The notes under the pieces: model-generated
What the model was told of the DNA's origin: nothing
What the model saw: only the letters and a program-made list of their open reading frames with translations
Databases searched by the model: none
In this document: piece by piece, positions 1 through 9,115 of the stretch
How the letters are laid out: every line of letters starts with the position of its first letter
Position numbering within the stretch: the stretch's first letter is position 1
NCBI GenBank assembly: GCA_963841455.1
Contig: CAWJCU010000005.1
Span: 1 to 64,000, forward strand
Source of the DNA: JAWVFM01 sp963841455
GTDB taxonomy: Bacteria > Actinomycetota > Thermoleophilia > Solirubrobacterales > 70-9
Reading direction: 5' to 3'
Length of the DNA stretch: 64,000 nucleotides
Translations under genes and position numbers: made by a program

Positions 1-17
1 CAAGAAAGGAGACACAT

Positions 18-266
18 ATGCCCACCCAGGTAAGCACCGATAACGTCGAGAAGGTGGTGTTCGACGGGCTGGCGGAGCTCGGCGCCGAGCGCGATGCGAT
101 CTCACGCCAGGCCACCTTCGAGGACCTCGACGTCGACTCCCTCGACCTCGTCGAGCTGGCGCAGATAGTCGAGGACGAATTCGGCGTCGAGCTCGGCGCC
201 GACGACGTCAAGGACCTCAAGACCGTCGGCGACGCCGTCGACCTCGTGGTCGCGAAGGCGCCGTGA
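18..266 (+). CDS. acpP: acyl carrier protein
   Basis: Carrier of growing acyl chains in type II fatty acid synthesis, cytoplasmic. The 82-residue acidic protein has the phosphopantetheine attachment motif VDSLD near residues 39-43, with Ser as the modified residue, and the length normal for ACP. An AAAGGAGA ribosome binding site at 5-12 fixes the ATG start. Its stop overlaps the GTG start of fabF by four bases, so it heads a tightly coupled operon that ends with fabI. The promoter must lie left of the window. Confidence 0.95.
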   Translation: MPTQVSTDNVEKVVFDGLAELGAERDAISRQATFEDLDVDSLDLVELAQIVEDEFGVELGADDVKDLKTVGDAVDLVVAKAP

Positions 267-1480
267 CCGAGCGCCGGGTGGTCGTCACCGGCGTCGGCGC
301 CGTCAGCCCGCTCGGCATCGGTGCGGGCGCGCTCGGTTCGCGCTGGATCGCCGGCGAATGCGGCATCGACGATGGCGCCGGGCGCTGCGACGAGTTCGAG
401 GCGACCGACCACATGTCGCGCAAGGAGGCGCGTCGCGCCGATCGCTTCACGCAGCTCGCCCTGGTCGCCGCCGACGAGGCGATCGCCGACGCGGGATGGG
501 CGGACGGAGCGCCCGGCGATCTCGGCCGTGTCGGCTGCATCGTCGGCACGGGAATCGGCGGCTTGGGCTCGCTCGAGGAGCAGGAGGGCGTTCTGCGGGA
601 CCGCGGCCCGAAACAGGTCTCACCGCTGTCGGTGCCGCTGATGATGGGAAACGCCGGGGCGGCGGCGGTCGCGATGCGCCACGGACTGCACGGCCAGACC
701 TACGGCGTCGTCTCGGCCTGCGCCGCGGGCGCGCACGCGCTCGGCGCCGCGACGCGGATGATCCAGGTCGGGGACGCCGACGCGGCGATCACCGGCGGCG
801 CCGAGGCGGCGATCACTGCGATCGGCACCGCCGCCTTCGCGGCGATGGGGGCCACGTCGCCAACCGGCATCTCGCGGCCATTCGACGCTCGCCGAGACGG
901 GTTCGTCATCGGCGAGGGGGCCGGGATCCTGGTCCTCGAGGAGGCCGAGGCGGCCGAGCGGCGCGGCGCGCGCGTGTGCGCTGAGGTCATCGGCTACGCC
1001 GCCACCTCCGACGCCCACCACCTCACGGCGCCCGAGCCATCTGGCCGCGAGGCGGCGCGGGCGATCGGCCTGGCGCTTGCCGACGCCGGCCTCGAGCCGG
1101 GCGATGTCGACTACGTCAACGCGCACGGCACCTCGACGCCTCTCAACGACCGCTCCGAGACCGAGGCCCTCAAGGCGGCCCTGGGGAGCGACGCGGCGCG
1201 GATCCCGACCTCGTCGACGAAGTCCGCGATCGGTCACCTCCTCGGGGCCGCGGGCGCGGTGGAGGCGGTGGCGACCATCGCGACGCTGCGCGAGGGCATC
1301 GCCGGCCCGACGATCTCCTACGAGGAGCCCGAGGAAGGGCTCGACCTCGACTACGTGCCCAACGAGGCGCGGGCGCTCGAGCGGCGGCCGAACGGCACCG
1401 GTCCGAAGCCACTCGTCGCCCTCTCGAACTCGTTCGGCTTCGGCGGCCACAACGCGGTCATCTGCCTCGCGGTCCCATGA
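263..1480 (+). CDS. fabF: beta-ketoacyl-ACP synthase II
   Basis: Condenses malonyl-ACP with acyl-ACP in chain elongation. The 405-residue thiolase-fold protein shows the full Cys-His-His triad with its Lys: Cys153 in VSACAAGAH, His288 in NAHGTSTPLND, Lys320 and His325 in STKSAIGHLLGAAG. The start is a GTG overlapping the acpP stop (GTGA). The gene overlaps the next one by ATGA, which indicates translational coupling. The KAS-II assignment over KAS-I rests on overall similarity and acpP adjacency and is likely but not proven by motif. Confidence 0.94.
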   Translation: MTERRVVVTGVGAVSPLGIGAGALGSRWIAGECGIDDGAGRCDEFEATDHMSRKEARRADRFTQLALVAADEAIADAGWADGAPGDLGRVGCIVGTGIGGLGSLEEQEGVLRDRGPKQVSPLSVPLMMGNAGAAAVAMRHGLHGQTYGVVSACAAGAHALGAATRMIQVGDADAAITGGAEAAITAIGTAAFAAMGATSPTGISRPFDARRDGFVIGEGAGILVLEEAEAAERRGARVCAEVIGYAATSDAHHLTAPEPSGREAARAIGLALADAGLEPGDVDYVNAHGTSTPLNDRSETEALKAALGSDAARIPTSSTKSAIGHLLGAAGAVEAVATIATLREGIAGPTISYEEPEEGLDLDYVPNEARALERRPNGTGPKPLVALSNSFGFGGHNAVICLAVP

Positions 1481-2898
1481 GCGTCGCGGCGGCACCGATC
1501 AAGCAGGTCAGCCGGCGATCGGGCCCGAGCGAGCGCCTCGAGCGCCTCTGCGACCCGGGCTCGTTCGAGCCGATTCGCTCGGGCGTGGTGTCGACGCACG
1601 AAGGGGTCCCGACCGTAGGGGGTGACGGGGTCGTCGCCGGCGCGGGCCTCGTCGGTGGGCGGCCGGTGTTCTGCTACGCGGAGGACCCGGACTTCATGGC
1701 GGGCTCGCTCGGGCAAGCTCATGCCGACACGATCGTTCGTGTGATCGACCTGGCGATCCGGGCCCGGCGTCCCGTGGTCGGCCTGATCGAGTCGGGGGGC
1801 GCGCGGCTCCAGGAGGGGCACGCGGCGCTCGCGGGATACGGCCGGATCTTCAGGGCCAGCGTCGCGCTCTCGAGTATCGCGCCCCAGATCTCGATCGTCG
1901 CCGGGGTCTCGGCCGGAGGGGGCGCCTACTCGCCGGCGCTGACCGACTTCGTGCTGATGACCGACGAGGCTCGGATGTTCCTGACCGGGCCCCGGGTCGT
2001 TCGCGAGGCCCTGGGGGAGGAGGTGACGATGCCGGAGCTCGGAGGGCCGCGGGTCCACGAGCGAAACGGCGTCTGTCAGCTCGTCGCGCCGACCGAGGAG
2101 GGGGCGATCGCTCGCGCCCGGGAGCTCCTCGGCCTGCTCCCGGCGCGGATCGGCGATGCGCCGCCTCCGGCGCCCGGCGCGCCGCCGGTGCCGGGCGACC
2201 CGGCCTCGCCGGTCCCAGCCGAGGCCCGCCGCGTCTACGACATCCGCGACGTCGCCGGCCACATCGTCGACGGCGGCGAGATGGTGGAGCTCGACCGGCG
2301 CTGGGCCCCGAACATGGTCACGGCCCTGGCACGGCTCGAAGGGCGCCCGATCGGCATCGTGGCCAACCAGCCCCATCGCCTTGGGGGCATCATCGACGCG
2401 GCAGCGGCTGAGAAGGCGGCGCTCTTCGTCGACACGTGCGATCGCTTCGGGCTTCCGCTCGTGGTGCTCGTGGACACGCCCGGGTTCATGCCCGGCCGCC
2501 GGCAGGAGGGAAGCGGCGTGATCCGCCACGGCGCCTCGATGCTGCGCGCCTTCGCCTCGGCGCAGGTGCCGAAGGTGACCGTCGTCGTCCGCAAGGCATA
2601 CGGCGGAGCGGTCATCACGATGAACTCGAAGGACCTCGGCGCCGATCTGGCCCTCGCATGGCCGGGCGCCGAGATCGGGATCATGGCCGCGACGCAGGCG
2701 GTCGGGATCGTCCATCGCCGGCGCCTCGCGGCCACGGAGGCGGATGGAGCGCTTCGCGCCGACCTGGCCGCAGCCTACGGCGAGGCGCATCTGACGGCCG
2801 CGGCGGCCGCGGCAGATGGATTCATCGATGAGGTGATCGCCCCGGCCGACACGCGCCGGCGCCTCGTCTGGGCGCTCCGGTCGGTGGAGGGGCGATGA
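1477..2898 (+). CDS. acyl-CoA carboxylase carboxyltransferase (beta) subunit
   Basis: Transfers CO2 from carboxybiotin to acetyl- or propionyl-CoA, which would make malonyl-CoA for the surrounding fatty acid operon. The 473-residue protein has two crotonase-like halves. The N half carries ESGGARLQEG (105-114) and the oxyanion-hole stretch GVSAGGGAYSPAL (143-155). The C half carries DTPGFMPG and the second glycine-rich loop around RKAYGGAV. It lacks the AccD zinc finger and is the PccB/AccD single-chain type of actinobacteria. No biotin carboxylase or biotin carrier gene is in the window, so those partners must be elsewhere. Acyl-CoA preference cannot be told from sequence alone. Confidence 0.86.
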   Translation: MSVAAAPIKQVSRRSGPSERLERLCDPGSFEPIRSGVVSTHEGVPTVGGDGVVAGAGLVGGRPVFCYAEDPDFMAGSLGQAHADTIVRVIDLAIRARRPVVGLIESGGARLQEGHAALAGYGRIFRASVALSSIAPQISIVAGVSAGGGAYSPALTDFVLMTDEARMFLTGPRVVREALGEEVTMPELGGPRVHERNGVCQLVAPTEEGAIARARELLGLLPARIGDAPPPAPGAPPVPGDPASPVPAEARRVYDIRDVAGHIVDGGEMVELDRRWAPNMVTALARLEGRPIGIVANQPHRLGGIIDAAAAEKAALFVDTCDRFGLPLVVLVDTPGFMPGRRQEGSGVIRHGASMLRAFASAQVPKVTVVVRKAYGGAVITMNSKDLGADLALAWPGAEIGIMAATQAVGIVHRRRLAATEADGALRADLAAAYGEAHLTAAAAAADGFIDEVIAPADTRRRLVWALRSVEGR

Positions 2899-3581
2899 CG
2901 GCCGGCGAGCTCTACGCCGTGATGACCGAAAGCCTTGCCCGCGGCCGTCGCAGCCGCCGGGTCTGCACCTACGCGGCGCTGGGCGACAGCTTCACCGCAG
3001 GGCATGGCCTGAGGCCCGAGGACCGGTGGACCGACCGCCTGGCCGCCTCGCTGCGCGCGGTCCAGCCGGGCCTCGCCCACCACAACCTCGCGGTAGACGG
3101 GGCCACGAGCGCCGCAGTGCTCGACCAGGTCGGCCCGGCGATCCAGCTCGAGCCCGACCTCGTCACCGTCGTCTGCGGGGCGAACGACGTCATCGCGTCC
3201 GTTCGTCCCGATCTCGACGGCTACCGCCGCAACCTCTCGGCGATCCTCGACGGCCTCGCCCGCGGGCTGCCGCAGGTGGCGATGCTCACAGCGACCTCGC
3301 CCGAGGGCTGGCGCTTCCTCGACCTGCGCCGGAGGACCCGCGCCCGGGTCGTCGAGGGCATTCGCCGCCTGAACGAGGTGACGCGGAGGGTCGCCGCGTC
3401 GCGCTCGGTGCCGGTGCTCGACGTCGTCGCGCATCCGGGCCTCGACGATGAGTCGAACTTCCTCGCCGACGGGCTCCATCCGTCGGCCAGCGGCCATGCG
3501 CGGGCGGCGATCGAGTTCGAGCGAGCGCTCCACGCCCACTTCGGCATCGACGGAGAGACAACGAGCAAGGAGGAACGATGA
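2895..3581 (+). CDS. SGNH/GDSL-family hydrolase in the fatty-acid operon
   Basis: Predicted esterase or thioesterase of 228 residues. It shows block I LGDSFTAG (nucleophile Ser near residue 33), block III GANDV, and block V DGLHPSASGH with the catalytic Asp and His. There is no signal peptide, so it is probably cytoplasmic. It overlaps the genes on both sides by four bases. An SGNH enzyme embedded between a carboxylase subunit and a dehydratase could release fatty acids from ACP or CoA, or edit acyl chains, but the substrate is unknown. Confidence 0.84.
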   Translation: MTAGELYAVMTESLARGRRSRRVCTYAALGDSFTAGHGLRPEDRWTDRLAASLRAVQPGLAHHNLAVDGATSAAVLDQVGPAIQLEPDLVTVVCGANDVIASVRPDLDGYRRNLSAILDGLARGLPQVAMLTATSPEGWRFLDLRRRTRARVVEGIRRLNEVTRRVAASRSVPVLDVVAHPGLDDESNFLADGLHPSASGHARAAIEFERALHAHFGIDGETTSKEER

Positions 3582-4084
3582 GCGCCAATGGATCGCTCGC
3601 GCCGGCCGAGGCCGAGCTCGAGCCTGGGGCGACCTTCAAGACGAGAGCGCGGACCATCACCGAGTCGGACCTGGTGTCGTTCGCGGCCCTGACCGGCGAT
3701 TGGCACCCGCAGCACGCCGACGCGGATTGGGCCGCCGCCAGTCGCTTCGGCAGTCGAGTGGCCCACGGGATGCTGGTCGTCTCCTACGCGGTGGGCCTCG
3801 TCGGCTTCGATCCCGAGCGGGTCGTGGCCCTACGCGGGCTCGACGGAGTCGTCTTCAAGCGTCCGGTGGCGATCGGCGACACGATTCACGTGGAGGGAGC
3901 CGTCGACGGCATGCGGCCCCTTGACGATGAGACCGCGCTACTGGACATGAGCTGGCGGATCTTGAACCAGCGCGGCGCCACCGTCGCTCGAGCGAAGGTC
4001 ACCGCGGTTTGGAATCGAGCGGACTTCCCGCCGCGCTCCAAGCCGCCGGCCACCGAGCCGGTCTTCGACGAGCTCTTCCTCTGA
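3578..4084 (+). CDS. MaoC-like hot-dog dehydratase
   Basis: Probable (R)-specific enoyl hydratase or 3-hydroxyacyl-ACP dehydratase, 168 residues. The hot-dog signature appears as LTGDWHPQHAD followed by SRFGSRVAHGML, containing the Asp and His of the catalytic pair. An AAGGAGGA site lies just before the ATG. It sits between the synthase/carboxylase genes and fabI, where a dehydratase step would be needed, and no canonical fabZ or fabA is present here, so it may supply that function. This last point is inference from position. Confidence 0.84.
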   Translation: MSANGSLAPAEAELEPGATFKTRARTITESDLVSFAALTGDWHPQHADADWAAASRFGSRVAHGMLVVSYAVGLVGFDPERVVALRGLDGVVFKRPVAIGDTIHVEGAVDGMRPLDDETALLDMSWRILNQRGATVARAKVTAVWNRADFPPRSKPPATEPVFDELFL

Positions 4085-4086
4085 GC

Positions 4087-4950
4087 ATGCTCCTCGACGG
4101 CAAGCGCATCCTCGTCACGGGGGTCGTCAACCGCCGGAGCATCGCGTTCGCGATCGCAGAGCACGCCCAGCGGGCGGGCGCCGAGGTCCTGCTTACGAGC
4201 TTCGGCCGCGTGCGGCGGATGACCGAGCGGGCAGCGGCGCGCTTGCCCGACCCTCCCGAGGTGCTCGAGCTCGACGTCAACGACGACGGTGACTTCGAGC
4301 GGCTGGCCGAGGCGCTCCGCGACCGCTGGGGCGGCGTCGACGGTGCCGTTCACGCCGTCGCCTACGCGCCCGACGATGCGCTGGGCGGGCACTTCCTCGA
4401 CGCGCCGCGCCAGAGCGCGGCGGTCGCGTTCGAGACGAGCGCCTACTCGCTCAAGGCGCTCGCCGCCGCCCTGGCCCCCCTGTTCGACGGATCGGGCAGC
4501 ATCGTAGGGCTCGACTTCGACGCATCGGTCTCGTGGCCCGCCTACGACTGGATGGGTGTGTCGAAGGCCGCGCTCGAGTCGGTGGCCCGCTACCTCGCCC
4601 GCGACCTCGGCCCGCGGGGCGTCCGCGTCAACCTAGTCTCGGCGGGGCCCGTCGCGACGGTTGCCGCGAGCGGCGTGCCCGGCTTCTCGACGCTCGCCCA
4701 GCGCTGGGAGGAGCAGGCGCCTCTCGGCTGGGACCCGGCCGACCCGGCGCCGGTGGCGAGCGCGGCGGCGTTCCTGCTCTCCGAGCTCGCGAGCGGCGTG
4801 ACCGGGGAGATCCTCCACGTCGACGGCGGGTACCACGCGATGGGCGCCCCGCTCGCCGCGGCGCATGAGTCGCTACGGCGAGGCGACGAAGTTCAGGGTC
4901 GTCCAGGTCGCGACGCAGCCGATGCCCGGGCACACGGGCTGGCTTCCTGA
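4087..4950 (+). CDS. fabI: enoyl-ACP reductase (FabI type)
   Basis: NADH-dependent reduction of enoyl-ACP, the last step of each elongation cycle. It is an SDR fold of 287 residues. The FabI-type cofactor loop is GVVNRRSIAFA (12-22), where ordinary SDRs have GxxxGxG, and the catalytic pair Tyr153 and Lys160 has the six-residue spacing (YDWMGVSK) typical of FabI. The ATG at 4087, two bases after the maoC stop, is preferred over an in-frame ATG at 4009 because it opens exactly at the family N-terminus. The usual end HVDGGYHAMG is followed by about 30 unusual residues, and the last 78 bases overlap the convergent gene, so the tail may be extra or reflect an indel. Confidence 0.9.
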   Translation: MLLDGKRILVTGVVNRRSIAFAIAEHAQRAGAEVLLTSFGRVRRMTERAAARLPDPPEVLELDVNDDGDFERLAEALRDRWGGVDGAVHAVAYAPDDALGGHFLDAPRQSAAVAFETSAYSLKALAAALAPLFDGSGSIVGLDFDASVSWPAYDWMGVSKAALESVARYLARDLGPRGVRVNLVSAGPVATVAASGVPGFSTLAQRWEEQAPLGWDPADPAPVASAAAFLLSELASGVTGEILHVDGGYHAMGAPLAAAHESLRRGDEVQGRPGRDAADARAHGLAS

Positions 4951-6519
4951 CGCGAGCTGGTTGACGTTCCAGATCTTCGACTTGTTCTTGGGGTCGGGAG
5001 TCGCCGAGGCATAGTCGCCCCAGCGGCAATCGTCGCCCGCATCCGGGTCGCTCGACGCCTCGCAGTCGAAGCCGCCCAGCGGGCCGGGCGAAATAGCGAC
5101 GACGACCTGGCCCGACTGGTTGTTGCCGCCCTTCTTCGAGACGATCCTGAGCCCCGGGTTGGCGCCGCTCGAGGAGCTCGAAAAGTTCATGAGCATGTTG
5201 GCGCCGCCGCTTGCGTCCCCGCCGCTCACGGCGCGGTTCGGCGAGATGGCGCCGTTGTACTCGTAGAGCGAGCTGCCCGAGACCGACCCGTTCTGCAGCA
5301 GCTTCGGGGTCTTCGGGTAGATCTCGTACCAACGCACCTTCGATCCGGCACCGCCCTTCACGGTGTGCTGGGTCCAGACCGCGAACTTCTTGTCGTGGTT
5401 GGGGTCGATGGCCCCGACCGCCTGGGTCATCCGCGTGTCCGAGGTGTCGATCTTCGAGGTCGACGCGGCCTGCGGCGCCGCCGGCGGGATCTTGTACTGG
5501 TCGACGGAGATGTTCTTGGAGGTGCCCTGGATCTGGGCGGCGCCGTTGTCGTTCTTCGTGACCTTGAACACCGCGATCTTGGAGGCGGGCGTGGGAGCCG
5601 GGCGGGCGACCACCCAGCCCGTGCCCTGGCCGTCGATCTCGTTCGCGGGCACCGGGGTGAACGCGAGCGTGGAGTTGTTGGTCTTGAGCGGCGTCTTCGC
5701 CTTCACCTTCGGCGAGCTCGGGCAGCCGGACCCGGAGCCGGGCTTCTTGATCGCCAGCAGCTCGCTGCCGGTGAACGCCGACCCGGCGAAGATGTTGACG
5801 CCGATGATCGCGAAGGGCTTCGAGTCGCCGAGCTTTGGATAGTCGGGAAAACGGGAGCCGAAGGCGATCGAGTACCTGCACCAATCCGAGCTCGAGCCTC
5901 CGTTGGGCGAGGAGCCCTTGCTCCACCCGAAGGCGAGGTTGTTCGTGACCGAGTTCTCGACGTCGATCATCGTGTAGAAGAAGCGCTTCGTCGTCGGGTC
6001 CCAGATGACCTGCACGTCGAACAGCGTGTCGGCGCTCGAGGCGCCGGCGAGGGTATTGAGGGTGCCCGTCGACATCGGGGCGCTGTCGGACTTGTCGTAG
6101 ATGGCGAACTTCGAGTTCACGAGCTGGATGAACCTCGAGTTGCCGACGGCGCCGGTCGAGTCCGACGGGGCGAAGCCCGGGTTCGCCTGGCCGCCCCAGG
6201 CGCGTCCGATCGCGGGAGCGAGCCGGCGCGGCCGCGCTGCGAGGGGCGCGTGGACATCGAGTGCCTTGCGGCGTGCCGTGGATCGAGCGGCGGCGCGCTT
6301 GTGGCGCTCGTAGGCGCGCTGGTTCGGGACGAGATAGCCCTGGCGGAGGGCGCGCGCGGCCGCTGGGCCGAGCGTGCCGTCGGCGGCGGGACTGGGGTGG
6401 GCGGTCACCGCCCGTCGCGTCTCCGGCGACGCTGACGCGGTCTGGGCAGCGAGGAGGGCTGCCCCTAGCGTGCCAATTCCGACACAAACCGCCGCCCGAA
6501 TGGCGAGTTGTGGTCGCAT
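4873..6519 (-). CDS. secreted protein of unknown function
   Basis: About 548 residues beginning with a clear signal peptide (Met-Arg-Pro start, hydrophobic stretch near residues 6-24, Ala-Ser-Ala cleavage region). The Met at 6519 is preferred because the 64 residues upstream in the same frame are low-complexity Arg/Ala. The mature part is rich in Ser, Gly, Asn and Thr, with beta-strand-like segments and repeated hydrophobic/Gly patterns, as in extracellular beta-propeller or adhesin-like proteins. Cys pairs near the C-terminus could form disulfides. No catalytic motif was recognised. It lies 29 bases downstream of the nitroreductase on the same strand and is convergent with fabI. Confidence 0.6.
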   Translation of the reverse strand: MRPQLAIRAAVCVGIGTLGAALLAAQTASASPETRRAVTAHPSPAADGTLGPAAARALRQGYLVPNQRAYERHKRAAARSTARRKALDVHAPLAARPRRLAPAIGRAWGGQANPGFAPSDSTGAVGNSRFIQLVNSKFAIYDKSDSAPMSTGTLNTLAGASSADTLFDVQVIWDPTTKRFFYTMIDVENSVTNNLAFGWSKGSSPNGGSSSDWCRYSIAFGSRFPDYPKLGDSKPFAIIGVNIFAGSAFTGSELLAIKKPGSGSGCPSSPKVKAKTPLKTNNSTLAFTPVPANEIDGQGTGWVVARPAPTPASKIAVFKVTKNDNGAAQIQGTSKNISVDQYKIPPAAPQAASTSKIDTSDTRMTQAVGAIDPNHDKKFAVWTQHTVKGGAGSKVRWYEIYPKTPKLLQNGSVSGSSLYEYNGAISPNRAVSGGDASGGANMLMNFSSSSSGANPGLRIVSKKGGNNQSGQVVVAISPGPLGGFDCEASSDPDAGDDCRWGDYASATPDPKNKSKIWNVNQLASGSQPVCPGIGCVATWTTLNFVASP

Positions 6520-6548
6520 ACCGATGTTAAGTCGCCCCGGTCGCTGCA

Positions 6549-7067
6549 TCAGTCGAGGAAGGTAACGACGTCGTCGACGGGAGCGCGCCCCGGCCGCGGC
6601 TGCTCCTGCTTGCCCTGCCCGAGGTGGAGGAGACCGACGACCTCTTCGTCGGCGCCGATGCCGACGGCGGCACGGCCGCTGGGCTCGCCGAGCACCGGCA
6701 CCGTTCGCCAATAGCCGGCGAGGCCGCGTCCGTGTGCGCCGAGAAGGACGATGTAGCTCGCGACCGCGGTGGCGAGCAGGTCCTCGCGGCGCTGGGCGGC
6801 ATCACCGACCCGAACCGCGCTCGCCACGATCAGCGTCGGTGCCCGGTCGAGCTTTCGGGCCGAGCCCGGCTTGGCCCGCTCGACGACCTCTGCGAGGCGC
6901 GCCCGTGCGCGTTCGCCGAGGACCCGGAACCTCCACGGGTTCGTCAGGTTGTGGTTCGGCGCCCAGCGCGCGAGCTCGAACAGCTCGAGGAGCGTCGCGC
7001 GGTCCACGGGTTCGGGACCGTAGGCCTTGTGCGTGCGGCGGGTGCGGATCGCCGTTTCGAGGTCCAT
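6549..7067 (-). CDS. nitroreductase-family FMN oxidoreductase
   Basis: A 172-residue FMN-binding oxidoreductase. The N-terminus has the RTRRTHKAYG phosphate-binding Arg cluster, followed by ARWAPNHNLTNPWRF, the standard SxxN-like segment of the nitroreductase fold. A C-terminal GIGADEEVVGLLHLG matches the cofactor-contacting segment. The length fits the short single-domain RutE/YdjA-like group. The substrate is unknown. It may be co-transcribed with the secreted protein gene just downstream. Confidence 0.84.
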   Translation of the reverse strand: MDLETAIRTRRTHKAYGPEPVDRATLLELFELARWAPNHNLTNPWRFRVLGERARARLAEVVERAKPGSARKLDRAPTLIVASAVRVGDAAQRREDLLATAVASYIVLLGAHGRGLAGYWRTVPVLGEPSGRAAVGIGADEEVVGLLHLGQGKQEQPRPGRAPVDDVVTFLD

Positions 7068-7114
7068 CGCGACGCCATTGTCTCGGGTGGCGGGTGGACG
7101 GTGGTGGAGAGCGC

Positions 7115-8545
7115 TCAGGGGCCGTCGCTCAGCGAGCGGATCCCGCCGATCGTGCCGAGGTACGCGGTGCCGCTCGGTCCGAGCGCGATGCCGGCGTAGT
7201 TGTTGTTCGCCAGCAGGCCGTCACCCGCCGGCACGGTGAAGGCGGTCTTGCCGGTCCGGGCGTTGATGCCGGCCCATGACCAGGCCCGGTCCATCGGCCC
7301 CAGCCCGGCCGTCTGGGTGTACGTGTAGACCAGCCCGGTCTTGGTGGAGAGCTTCGGCACCACCGATGGAGCGGCCACGGCGGTGTTCGTCCAGACCTTC
7401 CTGCAGCCGTTGAGGTCCCTGTCGACGTCGACGCGAGCGAAGCCCGGCGTCGTGAGCGCGCCGCCCGTCGTCGCGTCGAAGGGATCGAGGTAGCCGTAGT
7501 TGTTCTCGACGATCAGCGAGCGGCCCGAGCCGATGATCGCGTTCTCGGTGGCGCTGGCGCCCTTGCCGAACACCGGCGCCTCGCAGACGACGCGCTTCTG
7601 TCGCCGCCTGAGCTTCGTCCGGGTGCGGTAGACGACGACGTTCATCGGGTCGGCGTTGTCGGTGATGGCGACGAGACCGCGCTGCATGATCGTCGGCGTC
7701 GTGCCGGAGCCGGCATCGACCTGGCTCGGCTTGTGGATGCCCGAGTTCTCATACTTCGCCTGCCAGGCGATCCGGGGCTTGCCCTTCCGGTTGGCGGTGA
7801 ACTTGTACATCCGCTTGTCGGAGACGATGTAGACGCCGTCCCTGCCGACCGCGAACGAGTTCTCGATCTCCTCGCCGGTCTTGAGCACCTTGATCTTCCC
7901 GTTCTTCGGATTGAGCGTCCCCACCTTCCCGTCGGCCTTCGTGACGAACCAGACCAGACCGTTGAAGTCGCGCAGAGCCGAGGTGATCCGCTCGTTGCCC
8001 GTGACCGCCTTGGTCAGGTTGTAGTCCTTGTCGAGCTTGAAGCCCGTGCCGCCGCCCGACTCGGAGAGGACGAAGAGGTGGTTCGTCTTGGTCGCGCTCC
8101 AGACGCGGTCCTTGTTGTCGAGGAAGAAGTAGCCGCCGCCGGTGAAGTTCTGGTATTCGGGCGTGTTCGGAGGCGTCGGCCCGCCGGCCGGGAGGGTGTA
8201 CGACGCGAGCACCGTCAGCGTCTCGGGATCGATCAGTCGCAGCGTCGGCGGCGCGATCAGCGACGGGCAGACGCTGACGATTCGCCCCTTCTTGTCGAAC
8301 GTGAGCGAGCCGCACAGCGAGGGCGGGAGCGTCCCCAAGCCGGTGACGAGGCTCGATCCGCTCGGCCCGCCGCGAGCGTAGGCGTCGGTCATCCACGTGT
8401 CGTTGTGGATGTTGCTGTTCGGGTTGGCGGCGAAGTAGGGGTTCTGCGGCGCGCTGGGCGGCGGTATCGGCGCGGCGCCGGACGCGGTCGCGGGGATCAG
8501 GAGAGCGAGCCCGACCAGGGCGAAGATGTGGCTCCGGCGTCCCAT
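7115..8545 (-). CDS. secreted beta-propeller-like protein
   Basis: A 476-residue exported protein with an N-terminal signal peptide (hydrophobic residues about 7-22 ending TASGAAP). Repeating units with patterns such as DNKDRVWS, DFNGLVWFV, GRDGVYIVSD and GLVYTYT suggest a PQQ/NHL-like beta-propeller. Two Cys pairs could be disulfides. No enzyme signature was recognised. It might bind a ligand or polymer outside the cell. It stands alone between the nitroreductase and the tatA operon. Confidence 0.55.
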   Translation of the reverse strand: MGRRSHIFALVGLALLIPATASGAAPIPPPSAPQNPYFAANPNSNIHNDTWMTDAYARGGPSGSSLVTGLGTLPPSLCGSLTFDKKGRIVSVCPSLIAPPTLRLIDPETLTVLASYTLPAGGPTPPNTPEYQNFTGGGYFFLDNKDRVWSATKTNHLFVLSESGGGTGFKLDKDYNLTKAVTGNERITSALRDFNGLVWFVTKADGKVGTLNPKNGKIKVLKTGEEIENSFAVGRDGVYIVSDKRMYKFTANRKGKPRIAWQAKYENSGIHKPSQVDAGSGTTPTIMQRGLVAITDNADPMNVVVYRTRTKLRRRQKRVVCEAPVFGKGASATENAIIGSGRSLIVENNYGYLDPFDATTGGALTTPGFARVDVDRDLNGCRKVWTNTAVAAPSVVPKLSTKTGLVYTYTQTAGLGPMDRAWSWAGINARTGKTAFTVPAGDGLLANNNYAGIALGPSGTAYLGTIGGIRSLSDGP

Positions 8546-8588
8546 CCGCGTGAAGCCCGGAGCCTACACCGCGCGCTGGGGCCGGCCC

Positions 8589-8747
8589 TCAGCCCGCCTT
8601 CTCGTCCTCGCCGGCCAGCGACGTCTTGAGCTCGCGCGCTCCGCGGCCGATCGATCGGCCGACCTCGGGGATGCGCTTCGGCCCGAAGACGAGAAGCGCG
8701 ATGACCACCACGACAATGATCTCGAGCGGTCCGACGTTGGGAATCAT
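8589..8747 (-). CDS. tatA: twin-arginine translocase subunit TatA/E
   Basis: A 52-residue protein with the TatA plan: a short hydrophobic membrane helix (about residues 7-21), the FGPKRIPEVGRSIG hinge and amphipathic helix, and a charged tail. Its ATG overlaps the stop of the upstream gene (ATGA), so it is the last gene of a four-gene minus-strand operon. The first gene there encodes a protein with a twin-arginine-like start, so a Tat component dedicated to locally encoded substrates is plausible. No tatB or tatC is present. Confidence 0.86.
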   Translation of the reverse strand: MIPNVGPLEIIVVVVIALLVFGPKRIPEVGRSIGRGARELKTSLAGEDEKAG

Positions 8748-9115
8748 CCGGTCCTCCAATCGAGCTCCGTGATCTCGCCGGCCTCGACCGCGACGTGGCG
8801 GGCGCGGGGCTCGTCCCCGACCCACAGGATGTATCGACCCGAAGCCAGGCCGTCGTAGAGCAGCGTGAACGACGACCGCTCGCCGATCGGGCGGTCCAGC
8901 ACCTGCTTGTGCGCGCCGGTCCGCCCCTCGCCCTCCCGGCTGATCTCCACCTCGGCCCCGTGCATCTCGGGGTCGGTGTGGATGATGAGCGCGCCAACGG
9001 CTCCGCCGATGTCGATGGCGACGTGCTCGGGATGAGCGCGCGCCGCGTAATCGGGGTGATGGTGGTGGGCGTGGCGGTCGCCGGCGTGCGGCGTCGCGGG
9101 GGCCGCGGCGCTCAT
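8744..9115 (-). CDS. small His-rich protein of the DUF4331 operon
   Basis: A 123-residue protein with no signal peptide. The N-terminal 30 residues are His-rich (HAHHHH at 16-20 and further His), which suggests metal binding. The remainder (30-123) looks like a compact beta domain with the patterns ALIIHTDPEMHGAEVEIS and SGRYILWV, reminiscent of prealbumin/Ig-like folds. The start overlaps the DUF4331 stop and the stop overlaps the tatA start, so the three are translationally coupled. Function unknown. Confidence 0.58.
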   Translation of the reverse strand: MSAAAPATPHAGDRHAHHHHPDYAARAHPEHVAIDIGGAVGALIIHTDPEMHGAEVEISREGEGRTGAHKQVLDRPIGERSSFTLLYDGLASGRYILWVGDEPRARHVAVEAGEITELDWRTG

